This document shows positions 1 through 5,684 of a stretch of 17,115 bases of DNA, one piece after another. Numbering within the stretch: position 1 is the first letter of the stretch; every line of letters starts with the position of its first letter. The notes beneath the pieces are model-generated. The model had not been told where the DNA came from. It did not search any database and worked only from the letters and a program-made list of their open reading frames with translations. Source of the stretch: an uncultured Angelakisella sp. (GTDB taxonomy: Bacteria; Bacillota; Clostridia; Oscillospirales; Ruminococcaceae); assembly GCA_904420255.1 (NCBI GenBank), contig CAJFUT010000068.1, positions 1 to 17,115 on the forward strand. Reading direction: 5' to 3'. The position numbers were made by a program, and so were the translations under genes.

Positions 1-7
1 TCTTTGT

Positions 8-31
8 CACTTTCTCTCGGCAGAGAAAGTG
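8..31. repeat. Palindrome 1 of a related pair
   Basis: Perfect 10-bp inverted repeat (CACTTTCTCT at 8-17, AGAGAAAGTG at 22-31) with a 4-base loop. It is preceded by TCTTTG, as is the second palindrome at 98-125, and the shared core is CACTTTCT. A further perfect hairpin, GGTCGC-GCT-GCGACC, follows at 40-54. The pair looks like copies of a dispersed intergenic palindromic repeat; genome-wide repetition cannot be seen here. Confidence 0.6.
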
Positions 32-97
32 AAGCCCGGGGTCGCGCTGCGACCGGAGTAATCTATAAAAAGTAAACCCTGCGGAGTCCCTTCTTTG

Positions 98-125
98 GCC
101 ACTTTCTTTTGATCAAGAAAGTGGC
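98..125. repeat. Palindrome 2 of a related pair
   Basis: Perfect 11-bp inverted repeat (GCCACTTTCTT at 98-108, AAGAAAGTGGC at 115-125) around a TTGATC loop. The left flank TTCTTTG matches that of the palindrome at 8-31, about 90 bases upstream. The sequence has no following T-run on the plus strand, so a repeat element is more likely than a terminator. Confidence 0.6.
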
Positions 126-374
126 GACCCAGGCGTCGGACGTCTGTCTGACAATTTCTCAAACCGAAACATCACCCATGGCACAATCAAAAAATCCAGG
201 CGCCGCCAGCAACCCCAAAGTCTTCCAGCGGCGCGACGATGCAGAAATCAGCATCCCGGCGCCGCCGGCAAATCCAAGGCCTTCCATCCGCGCAGCGATG
301 TAAAAAAGAGGTTGCGGGCTTCGCCCGCAGAAAATAAGCCGCCCCTGCCCCAGGGGGCAGGAGCGGTATCGAGG
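126..374. other. Non-coding stretch with hairpins
   Basis: No credible gene is seen: the short open frames lack ribosome binding sites and recognisable domains. It contains a perfect hairpin TGCGGGC-TTC-GCCCGCA at 313-329, followed on the minus strand by a T6 run (302-307), which could be a second terminator for the minus-strand regulator. A further GC-rich hairpin lies at 344-361. GGCGCC-centred segments near 199-207 and 259-271 resemble each other, in keeping with a repeat-derived intergenic region. Confidence 0.5.
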
Positions 375-395
375 AAAACGGGGAGTGACCTCCCC
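375..395 (-). terminator. Intrinsic terminator after XRE regulator
   Basis: On the minus strand a 6-bp stem (GGGGAG, loop of 4, CTCCCC, plus-strand positions 380-395) is followed by G and four T residues (375-378). It starts about 20 bases past the stop codon of the minus-strand XRE gene. The T-run is short, so termination may be partial; the stronger T6 hairpin at 302-329 could act as a backup. Confidence 0.55.
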
Positions 396-413
396 CGGCC
401 CGCGCTGTGGAGA

Positions 414-761
414 TCAGCGGCGGGCCTGACCGGCGCCGGCGGTACTCGCTTGGCCCGCGCCGGCCTCCCAATTTGAAAGGAGCTCGATGACGAACTCCCG
501 TTGGGACTGGGTCATGCTGGGTGGGAAAAGGAGGCTCTGCTCCTCCCGGCTCAGGGAGAGGGGCTGGTCCACCAGGCCCACCAGGTAGTCCAGGGAAACG
601 TCAAACAGCCTCGCCAGCTGGACCTTGATCTCATCGGCGGGTTCGCTCCGGTTGTTCTCATAGGCGGAGATGGTGTAGTGGGTCACCCCCAGGATGGACG
701 CCAGCTCCCGCTGGCTCATCCCCCTGGCCTTCCGCAGCTCCTCCAGGCGCTTGCCGATCAT
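414..761 (-). CDS. XRE-family HTH transcriptional regulator
   Basis: A small DNA-binding protein of 115 aa. Residues 1-60 form a Cro/C1-type helix-turn-helix: the segment KRLEELRKARGMSQRELA is followed by LGVTHYTISAYENNRSEP, the usual helix 2/helix 3 pair, and then LFDVSLDYLVG. The C-terminal 50 residues are unassigned and end in a low-complexity AGAGQA repeat. I chose the ATG at 761, which has GGGAGG 8 bases upstream; an in-frame TTG at 782 would add seven residues but lies only about 8 bases from the expected transcription start. The gene is divergent from the response regulator at 913, so it may regulate itself or that neighbour. The target and ligand are unknown. Confidence 0.85.
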   Translation of the reverse strand: MIGKRLEELRKARGMSQRELASILGVTHYTISAYENNRSEPADEIKVQLARLFDVSLDYLVGLVDQPLSLSREEQSLLFPPSMTQSQREFVIELLSNWEAGAGQASTAGAGQARR

Positions 762-796
762 CCCCTCCGCCTCCCTTCCCAAGGTGGTTTTCCCTC

Positions 797-825
797 ATTA
801 TACCGGCATAGATTCAGCGCAATAT
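797..825 (-). promoter_or_regulatory. Promoter of the XRE regulator gene
   Basis: A perfect minus-strand -10 box TATAAT (plus-strand 797-802) has a weak -35 hexamer ATATTG 17 bases upstream (820-825). The predicted start near 790 gives a leader of about 29 bases to the ATG at 761, which supports that start codon. The -10 match is strong and the -35 is poor, so the call rests mainly on the -10 box and its position. Confidence 0.55.
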
Positions 826-830
826 TTCAG

Positions 831-863
831 TTCCATGGAAATTCATGAACAAATTATGAACAA
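831..863 (+). promoter_or_regulatory. Phased repeats upstream of response regulator
   Basis: TCATGAACAA (843-852) and TTATGAACAA (854-863) form a direct repeat with an 11-base period. A third, weaker copy (CCATGGAAA, 833-841) lies 10 bases further upstream. Direct repeats of about one helical turn are the usual binding-site form of OmpR/PhoB-family winged-helix proteins, and such a protein is encoded 50 bases downstream. TTCCATGGAA (831-840) and TTCATGAA (842-849) are also palindromic, so a dimeric dyad-binding regulator is possible. Autoregulation is an inference. Confidence 0.4.
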
Positions 864-865
864 TC

Positions 866-889
866 CCGGGCGTTTTTGAAGGCGCCCGG
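866..889 (+). other. Leader hairpin of response regulator gene
   Basis: CCGGGCG (866-872) and CGCCCGG (883-889) form a 7-bp GC stem around a 10-base loop containing five T residues, just upstream of the ribosome binding site at 899-906. It lacks a following T-run, so it is not an obvious terminator. It may stabilise the transcript or have no function. Confidence 0.35.
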
Positions 890-912
890 AGAACCAGAAA
901 GGAAGTGTTGTT

Positions 913-1611
913 ATGCCAGTGATTGTGGTGGCCGAGGCGGACGCCAAAAGCCGCCGGATGCTCCAGCGATTCCTGAACAGCAAGGGCCTGGAGGCGCGCG
1001 CCGCCTCCAGCGTCCCGGAGACGGTGCAGGTGCTGCGGGGGGTGCGCTCCGACGCGCTGCTGGTGGGCCTGGGGGCCGGGGCCCTGCGGCGGCTGCGGGG
1101 GCTGGGGGTGGAGGAGCCGGCCCTGGCCCTCCTTTCCGAGGACACCCTGGAGGAAAGGAGGCTCTGCTTCTCGGCGGGGGCGGATGTCTGGCTGCCCCGG
1201 CCGGTGGACCCGGAGGAGGCGGCGCTGCTCCTCTGGGCCATGGTCCGCAGGTACGGCGGGGGGCTCCAGGCTGTGGTGGCTCTGGGGGAGGCGTGGCTGG
1301 ACGAGCCCGCCCGGGAGCTGCGCCTCCCGGGGAAGGCCCTGCCCCTGCCCCCCAGGGAGTACGCCGTCCTGGCCCTGCTGATGGCCCACCCCCGGCGGGT
1401 GTTCAGCCGCCAGGAGATTATGGACAGGCTGTGGGAGCTGGGGTGCGAATCCGGCCCCCGCTCGGTGGATATTTATATTTCCCGCCTCCGGGCCCGGTGC
1501 GGCGGGGAATGGGGCTTTTCCATCCAGACGGTGCGGGGGCTGGGCTACCGGCTGGTGGCCATCCCGGCCCCGGAAGGGGAGCGGGAGGCCCGGGAAGCCA
1601 CATCAAAATAA
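913..1611 (+). CDS. OmpR-type response regulator with degenerate receiver
   Basis: A 232-aa, two-domain transcription factor. Residues 1-115 have the receiver fold pattern, but the key residues are altered: where the phospho-acceptor Asp is expected (DALLVGLG) there is Gly52, the conserved Thr is Ser75 and the conserved Lys before the Pro is Arg96 (LPRP). Residues 125-218 are a winged-helix effector domain of the OmpR/PhoB type (PLPPREYAVLALLMAH, SRQEIMDRLW, SVDIYISRLRAR, IQTVRGLGYRL), which looks intact. The receiver therefore probably cannot be phosphorylated by the classical route, and no histidine kinase gene is nearby. ATG 913 has AAAGGAAG upstream. The gene is monocistronic, bounded by a divergent XRE gene and a shared bidirectional terminator. 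Target genes are unknown. Confidence 0.88.
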   Translation: MPVIVVAEADAKSRRMLQRFLNSKGLEARAASSVPETVQVLRGVRSDALLVGLGAGALRRLRGLGVEEPALALLSEDTLEERRLCFSAGADVWLPRPVDPEEAALLLWAMVRRYGGGLQAVVALGEAWLDEPARELRLPGKALPLPPREYAVLALLMAHPRRVFSRQEIMDRLWELGCESGPRSVDIYISRLRARCGGEWGFSIQTVRGLGYRLVAIPAPEGEREAREATSK

Positions 1612-1621
1612 CCCCCGGATC

Positions 1622-1667
1622 AAAAACAGGGGCGGGGACCTTCCGGTCCCCGCCCCCGCGGCTCTTT
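1622..1667. terminator. Bidirectional terminator between convergent genes
   Basis: A perfect 12-bp GC-rich stem (1629-1640 with 1645-1656) has a TTCC loop. On the minus strand it is followed by TG and five T residues (1622-1626), a good intrinsic terminator for the kinase-like gene ending at 1668. On the plus strand it is followed by CGCGGCTCTTTT, a weaker T-run, for the response regulator ending at 1611. Confidence 0.8.
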
Positions 1668-2348
1668 TCAGCGGTGATTTTCCTTTGCCAGCTCCAGCAC
1701 CGGCCCCAGCAGGGCCGGGTCCATCTCCTTGCCCCGGCGCCGGCCCATGGCCGCCAGCTCCCGGGCCATCTCCTCCTCCAGGAGGCCCCAGTCCAGCCCC
1801 AGGCGCCGCTGGCACTCCCCCAGGAGGAAGGCCGCCAGGCGGGTTTTCGCGGGGGTCCAGGGAGGATCGTAGGCGGCGGTGAACACCGCCAGCTTTGCCG
1901 CGTCCTCCTCCGGTCTCCCGGGGCGGCAGCATTCAAAGTCCACCCCCGCCACCGTCCCGTCCTCCAGCAGGAGGAAGTTCCGCAGGTGGGCGTCCCCCAG
2001 GATAATCCCCCCGGCGGCGGCGCGGTAGCCCTCCAGCCAGGCGCAGAGGGCCTCCATGGCCCGGCGGAGCAGGGCTTCCCCCTCGGGGCCCTCCTCGGCC
2101 CGGCCCAGCAGGTCCGCCAGGGGGACCCCCTCCAGCCAGCGGTAGGTGATCACCGGCTCCTCCGCCCGGAGGATGGGGGCCGCGGGCACCCCCGCCGCCA
2201 GCAGGAGCCGGGCCATTTTCAGCTCGGCGGCGTAGCCCTCCCGGTTCTCCCCAAAGTCCTTCACCACCGCCCAGGCGTTTTCCTCCCCGGGGAGGGGGAC
2301 CTTTTCCACCCGGTTCCGCTTGGAGCGGAGCCGCAGGGGGGCGGTCAC
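1668..2348 (-). CDS. APH/choline-kinase-like small kinase
   Basis: A 226-aa protein with a reduced protein-kinase-like fold. Visible features are a candidate ATP-binding Lys30 in AVVKDF, Glu42 as its possible salt-bridge partner, a catalytic loop GDAHLRNFLL with Asp119, His121 and Asn124 (compare the HGDxHxxN loop of APH enzymes), and a metal-binding DFE at 137-139. A glycine-rich loop is not evident, and the protein is shorter than typical APH enzymes. The GTG start at 2348 overlaps the mobB stop as GTGA, with GGGGAGGG about 7 bases upstream, so translation is probably coupled. The substrate is unknown: a small molecule, lipid or sugar is more likely than an antibiotic, since the gene is tied to mobB rather than to a resistance context. 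Confidence 0.7.
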   Translation of the reverse strand: MTAPLRLRSKRNRVEKVPLPGEENAWAVVKDFGENREGYAAELKMARLLLAAGVPAAPILRAEEPVITYRWLEGVPLADLLGRAEEGPEGEALLRRAMEALCAWLEGYRAAAGGIILGDAHLRNFLLLEDGTVAGVDFECCRPGRPEEDAAKLAVFTAAYDPPWTPAKTRLAAFLLGECQRRLGLDWGLLEEEMARELAAMGRRRGKEMDPALLGPVLELAKENHR

Positions 2349-3166
2349 GGCTTTCCCTCCCCGCCGACGCGGATGACCACCCGGGCCCCTTCCCGGTAGC
2401 CGTCCAGCTCCCGGACCACCGCCAGGGCGGAATTCCGGAGGATCCGCTGGACAAAGGGGGCCATGGGCAGCTTCCGGCCATCCACCTCCAGGGTGACGGC
2501 GGGGGAGGAGAGGCGGCAGTCCTCCCGGCGGGCCTCCCCCCGGAGGATGGCGGCCCCCAGGCGGCGGCAGCCCAGGCCGCAGAGGGAGCAGCAGTCCGGG
2601 TCCAGGTCGGGAAGCTTTTCGTAGACCCGCTCCAGGATCAGCCGGGTCAGGGCGTCCATGGCCTCCCCGTCAGCGGGGTCAAAGGCGGGAAGGCCCCCCA
2701 GGCGGTCCCGCCCCGCCGCCGCCCGGCCGCTCACCGCGAAGGCCAGGTCGTTCAGGCGCTCCTCCACGTCCGCCGGCTCCCAGCCGGTGACGATCCTGGG
2801 GGCGGGGCAGTCGTAATCCCCCTCCAGCACCACAAAATCATAGCCCTCAAAAAAGGGCAGGAGGCGGGAGAAGGGCAGCTCCTCCTGGAACAGCACCGCC
2901 GTTTCCCGCTCCGCCCGGGTCACCACCAGCTGGCTGCCCGCCTGGCGGTGCCGGTAGGAATTGCTCCCGGGGGTGTCGATGGTGAAGGGCTCCCGGGAAT
3001 GGGGGCTCCCGCCGCCGGCCAGGCACCGCTCCACCCCGGGGCGGCCGCAGGCGATGGATTTGGCCGAGGCCACCGAAAGCCCCCGGGCCCGCAGCCGCCG
3101 GATCACCTCCTCCGCCACGGTGGTCTTGCCGGAGCCGCTGATGCCCACAATGGTAAAGACCCGCAT
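2345..3166 (-). CDS. mobB: MobB-type molybdopterin-guanine dinucleotide protein
   Basis: A 273-aa P-loop GTPase-like protein. MobB binds GTP and assists guanylation of molybdenum cofactor. The Walker A loop is GISGSGKTT (residues 8-16). It is followed by the MobB-like TIDTPGSNSYRHRQAGS segment and a VVLEGDYD segment in the position of the usual EGFK. Residues 192-217 are a C-terminal extension with a Cys cluster (CCSLCGLGC then 16 residues and Cys217), spaced like 4Fe-4S domains; a C-terminal FVQRILRN segment follows. ATG 3166 has GGAGAGG just upstream. No molybdoenzyme or moa/moe gene is in the window, so its partner is elsewhere or it has a different cargo. It is the first gene of a two-gene operon with the kinase-like gene. 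Confidence 0.75.
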   Translation of the reverse strand: MRVFTIVGISGSGKTTVAEEVIRRLRARGLSVASAKSIACGRPGVERCLAGGGSPHSREPFTIDTPGSNSYRHRQAGSQLVVTRAERETAVLFQEELPFSRLLPFFEGYDFVVLEGDYDCPAPRIVTGWEPADVEERLNDLAFAVSGRAAAGRDRLGGLPAFDPADGEAMDALTRLILERVYEKLPDLDPDCCSLCGLGCRRLGAAILRGEARREDCRLSSPAVTLEVDGRKLPMAPFVQRILRNSALAVVRELDGYREGARVVIRVGGEGKP

Positions 3167-3199
3167 AAAACCTCTCCTTCCAGCGTTTTCGACAGCCCC

Positions 3200-3229
3200 A
3201 TCTTACCCCGCCGGGAAGGGGGTTGTCAA
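3200..3229 (-). promoter_or_regulatory. Promoter of the mobB-kinase operon
   Basis: On the minus strand a perfect TTGACA (plus-strand 3224-3229) is separated by 18 bases from TAAGAT (3200-3205, four of six matches to TATAAT). The predicted start lies near 3193, giving a leader of about 27 bases to the mobB ATG. Confidence 0.65.
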
Positions 3230-3273
3230 GGGGAGGGCCGCCGGGCCGCCCCCTTCCATGGAATGGCGAAATA

Positions 3274-3282
3274 TGCTATACT
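3274..3282 (+). promoter_or_regulatory. Extended -10 promoter of PH-domain gene
   Basis: TGC followed by TATACT (3277-3282) is an extended -10 element lying about 70 bases before the start codon at 3352. No good -35 hexamer lies 16-18 bases upstream, as is common for extended -10 promoters. Confidence 0.5.
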
Positions 3283-3351
3283 GGGGAAGCAGAAAGAATA
3301 CAGCGCCGCTATGGGCCGGGGATCCCCCGGCCGGGAAAGGAGAGAAGCCCC

Positions 3352-3726
3352 ATGGATGTCACCCCTGTCTGGAAGGACCGCAAGCGCATCATTTTCGCCC
3401 TGCCCTTCACCTTCACCACCTATGCCCTCACCAAGGAAAAGCTGCTGATCCGCACCGGAGTCCTCAATACCAAGGAGGAGGAGATCCGCCTCTACCGCAT
3501 CATGGACGTGACCCTGAAGCGTTCCCTCTGGGAGCGGCTGTTCGGCCTGGGCACCATCCACTGCTGCTCCGCCGACAAATCCACCCCGGAGTTTGACATC
3601 CGCTGGATCCCCCATTCCGCCGAGGTGAAAGAAACCCTCTCCCGGATGATCGAGGAGGAGCGGGAGGCCAAGCGTGTCAGCAGCCGGGAGTTTATGAGCG
3701 ACGAGGAGGACCAGGAGCTGCTGTAA
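3352..3726 (+). CDS. Bacterial PH-domain (bPH_2/DUF304-like) protein
   Basis: A 124-aa, probably cytosolic protein consisting mainly of one bacterial pleckstrin-homology-like domain. The run YALTKEKLLIRTGVLNTKEE, then IRLYRIMDVTLKRSLWERLFGLGTI, is characteristic of the bPH_2 family: beta strands plus the RIMDV and FGLGTI turns. A hydrophobic patch (IIFALPFTFTTY, residues 12-23) is too polar for a clear membrane span. The acidic C-terminus (SDEEDQELL) may be flexible. I chose ATG 3352 because AGGAGA lies 9 bases upstream; the frame stays open to 3223, but that 5' stretch is promoter and leader sequence. It is a single-gene unit with its own promoter and terminator. The molecular role is unknown. 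Confidence 0.8.
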   Translation: MDVTPVWKDRKRIIFALPFTFTTYALTKEKLLIRTGVLNTKEEEIRLYRIMDVTLKRSLWERLFGLGTIHCCSADKSTPEFDIRWIPHSAEVKETLSRMIEEEREAKRVSSREFMSDEEDQELL

Positions 3727-3750
3727 GACCCCGCCGAGACGGGCCCTTCA

Positions 3751-3800
3751 AAAAAGCCTTTTCCCCAGCCGAATCCGGCTAAGGCAGGAAGAGGCTTTTT
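3751..3800 (+). terminator. Terminator after PH-domain gene
   Basis: An 8-bp stem AAAAAGCC (3751-3758) and GGCTTTTT (3793-3800) encloses a smaller hairpin AGCCG/CGGCT (3767-3780). The T5 of the right arm is followed by CTTGTTT. It lies 25 bases past the stop codon of the PH-domain gene. Confidence 0.7.
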
Positions 3801-3836
3801 CTTGTTTAAAAATCACCGGAAAGGCCGGCGGCAGAA

Positions 3837-4049
3837 GGGGGCTCAGGACGCTAAGGCAGAGAGCCCCCCCTTTGCTGGGATGAAAATAGGGTCTGCCAAC
3901 CGCATTTGAAAGCAAAGGAATCACAAGGGGAATCGGCCTGTTTACAGGAGGCAGGCAACCTGAGCGCGGCCGGCAGACCGTATTTGCGCGTTTGATGCAC
4001 ATGACAGGGCTTTGCCCGCGTATGCCCCCCCAGTTTTGCCGGGGTTTTT
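3837..4049 (+). ncRNA. Possible structured RNA before mraZ
   Basis: Part of a gene-free stretch of about 530 bases. Visible pairings are: GGGGGCTC/GAGCCCCC (3837-3844, 3861-3868); immediately adjacent CCTTTGCT/AGCAAAGG (3869-3876, 3911-3918); GGTCTGCC/GGCAGACC (3890-3897, 3972-3979), which would cross the second stem as a pseudoknot and is extended by CCGC/GCGG (3900-3903, 3966-3969); CCTG/CAGG (3937-3948); and GGGC/GCCC near 4009-4019. A short CCCC/GGGG stem followed by T5 (4045-4049) could be a weak terminator. No promoter is evident upstream and I do not recognise a known riboswitch or RNA family, so this is tentative. Confidence 0.25.
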
Positions 4050-4168
4050 CATTGTCCGGGAACCGGCGCGAACAAATGTACTTTTTGACAAATTCCTTCG
4101 GCAAATTTCGACGTTTTGACAGCCTTTTCGTCGATCTCAATAAAAGGATAAAGAACATTAGTTCATCG

Positions 4169-4197
4169 TTGCATTTATCTGCCAAATAGGCTATAAT
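4169..4197 (+). promoter_or_regulatory. Main dcw promoter upstream of mraZ
   Basis: TTGCAT (4169-4174) and a perfect TATAAT (4192-4197) are separated by 17 bases, a good sigma-A-type promoter. The expected start near 4204 lies immediately before the three MraZ-type repeats, giving a leader of about 54 bases to the mraZ start. Confidence 0.8.
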
Positions 4198-4205
4198 TTC
4201 AATAT

Positions 4206-4234
4206 GAAGTGGGTGAAAGTGGGTTAAAGTGGTT
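4206..4234 (+). promoter_or_regulatory. Three MraZ-box repeats
   Basis: Three direct repeats with an exact 10-base period: GAAGTGGGT, GAAAGTGGGT and TAAAGTGGTT, with cores at 4210, 4220 and 4230. MraZ is known to bind repeated TGGG-type boxes with 10-base spacing in front of its own gene, so this is probably its autoregulatory operator, placed just after the transcription start. The third core is degenerate (TGGT). Confidence 0.8.
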
Positions 4235-4257
4235 TTAAAAACCTAAATCCTGGAGGA

Positions 4258-4692
4258 ATGGGGGTAAGGAAGGTGCTGATCGGCCAGTTTGAGCATACCA
4301 TCGACGCCAAGGGCCGCATCAATTTCCCCGCCAAGTTCCGGGAGGACATGGGGGACCGCTTTATCCTCACTAAGGGCCTGGATAACTGCATCGCCGTCTA
4401 TTCCCTGGAGGAGTGGGGGCGCTGGGAGGAGAAGCTCAGAAGCCTCCCGGATTCCAAGTCCAGGCAGCTCAAACGCTTCTTTTTTGCCAGCGCCACCGAT
4501 GTGGAGCCGGACAAGCAGGGCCGCATCCTCATCCCCGCCGTCCTCCGGGAGTACGCCGGGCTGGAAAAGGACGTGGTGGTCATCGGGGCCTCGGACCGGG
4601 CGGAAATCTGGGATGCCGGCCGCTGGGCCGCCGACAACGAGGACCTCACCTCCGACCAGATGGCGGAGCTGATGGACAGCCTCAACTTCTGA
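4258..4692 (+). CDS. mraZ: MraZ transcriptional regulator
   Basis: A 144-aa regulator of the dcw cluster with two AbrB-like SpoVT/MraZ half-domains. The two signature segments are DAKGRINFPAKFRE near residues 17-30 and DKQGRILIPAVLREYA near 85-100. MraZ forms ring-shaped oligomers that bind repeated TGGG boxes, and three such boxes sit just upstream. The start is uncertain: ATG 4258 has GGAGG only 1 base away, which is unusually close, while an in-frame GTG at 4273 gives the family-typical N-terminus MLIGQFEHTIDAKGR but has no well-spaced site. First gene of the cluster; rsmH begins 17 bases after its stop. Confidence 0.95.
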   Translation: MGVRKVLIGQFEHTIDAKGRINFPAKFREDMGDRFILTKGLDNCIAVYSLEEWGRWEEKLRSLPDSKSRQLKRFFFASATDVEPDKQGRILIPAVLREYAGLEKDVVVIGASDRAEIWDAGRWAADNEDLTSDQMAELMDSLNF

Positions 4693-4709
4693 CAAAGGGG
4701 GGAGCCGCC

Positions 4710-5636
4710 GTGACGGAATTTTCCCACACGCCGGTGCTTCTCGCCGAGTGCCTGGAGGGGCTCAGGATCCGCCCCGACGGCGTCTATGTGGACGGCACCG
4801 CCGGCGGCGCCGGCCATTCCCGGGAGATCGCGAAGCGCCTCACCACCGGCCGGCTCATCGCCCTGGACAAGGACCCCGACGCGGTCAAAACCGCCAGGGA
4901 GCGCCTGGAGGGCCTGCCCGCCCAGGTGGTGGAGAGCGATTACGCCGACCTCCCCCAGGTGCTGGACCGGCTGGGGATCCCGGCGGTGGACGGCATCCTG
5001 CTGGACCTGGGGGTTTCCTCCCACCAGCTGGATACCCCGGAGCGGGGCTTCTCCTATATGGCGGACGCCCCCCTGGATATGCGGATGAGCCAGAAGGGCC
5101 CCAGCGCCTATGACCTGGTGAACACCTGGGACGTCAGCTCCCTGGCCCGGGTCATCCGGGAATTTGGGGAGGAGCGGTACGCCCTGCCCATCGCCAAGAA
5201 AATCTGCCGGGCCCGGGAGAAAAAGCCGGTGGAAACCACCGGGGAGCTGGCGGAGCTGATCCGGGAGGCCATCCCGCCCAGCGCCCGCTACGAAGGGGGG
5301 CACCCCGCCAAGCGGACCTTCCAGGCCATCCGCATCGCGGTCAACAGCGAGTTGGACAACCTCTCCCGCTGCCTGGATACCGCCTTCGGCCGCCTGGCCC
5401 CCGGGGGGCGGTTCGCCGTCATCACCTTCCACTCCCTGGAGGACCGGATGGTGAAGCAGAAATTCGCCGCCTACTGCAAGGGCTGCATCTGCCCGCCGGA
5501 TTTCCCGGTCTGCGTCTGCGGCCATACCCCGGAGGGACGGCTGGTGAACCGCAAGCCCATCGAGCCCTCCCCCGAAGAGCGGGAGCGGAACAGCCGCAGC
5601 AAATCGGCAAAGCTGAGGATCTTAGAGAAGCTGTGA
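4710..5636 (+). CDS. rsmH: 16S rRNA m4C1402 methyltransferase RsmH
   Basis: A 308-aa S-adenosylmethionine-dependent enzyme that N4-methylates C1402 of 16S rRNA in the decoding centre. Features are HTPVLLAE at the N-terminus, the SAM-binding DGTAGGAGHS (28-37), ALDKDP, DGILLDLGVSSHQLD, ERGFSYMADAPLDMRM, GHPAKRTFQAIRI and the C-terminal TFHSLEDRMVKQKF. A Cys-rich segment (CKGCICPPDFPVCVCG) near the C-terminus, also common in clostridial homologues, may bind metal. The GTG start at 4710 has GGGGGGAG 6 bases upstream. Length is normal for the family. It is the usual second gene of the dcw cluster. Confidence 0.96.
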   Translation: MTEFSHTPVLLAECLEGLRIRPDGVYVDGTAGGAGHSREIAKRLTTGRLIALDKDPDAVKTARERLEGLPAQVVESDYADLPQVLDRLGIPAVDGILLDLGVSSHQLDTPERGFSYMADAPLDMRMSQKGPSAYDLVNTWDVSSLARVIREFGEERYALPIAKKICRAREKKPVETTGELAELIREAIPPSARYEGGHPAKRTFQAIRIAVNSELDNLSRCLDTAFGRLAPGGRFAVITFHSLEDRMVKQKFAAYCKGCICPPDFPVCVCGHTPEGRLVNRKPIEPSPEERERNSRSKSAKLRILEKL

Positions 5637-5684
5637 AGAAAAAGCTCTCTTTGACAGATAAAAGCAAGGATAAGGAGGACCATT

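Noticed and set aside
109..303. 64-codon plus-strand frame near the left edge
   Set aside because: It begins inside the palindrome at 98-125, has no ribosome binding site and no recognisable product.
876..2399. 507-codon plus-strand frame crossing the response regulator and the kinase-like gene
   Set aside because: It runs through a bidirectional terminator and two genes in other frames, and is Gly/Pro/Ala-rich without domains.
3223..3351. N-terminal extension of the PH-domain protein to an upstream ATG
   Set aside because: The stretch includes the extended -10 promoter, and its translation does not fit the family. ATG 3352 has a well-spaced AGGAGA.
4085..4121. Two TTGACA hexamers, at 4085-4090 and 4116-4121, as extra mraZ promoters
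   Set aside because: Neither has a reasonable -10 box at 16-18 bases; the promoter at 4169-4197 is far better.
3748..4185. 145-codon minus-strand frame in the spacer before mraZ
   Set aside because: It starts within the mraZ promoter, runs through the terminator at 3751-3800, has no ribosome binding site and shows no known domain. The interval looks regulatory or RNA-like instead.
5651..5656. TTGACA upstream of ftsL as a promoter
   Set aside because: The region 16-18 bases downstream is the ribosome binding site and does not resemble a -10 box.
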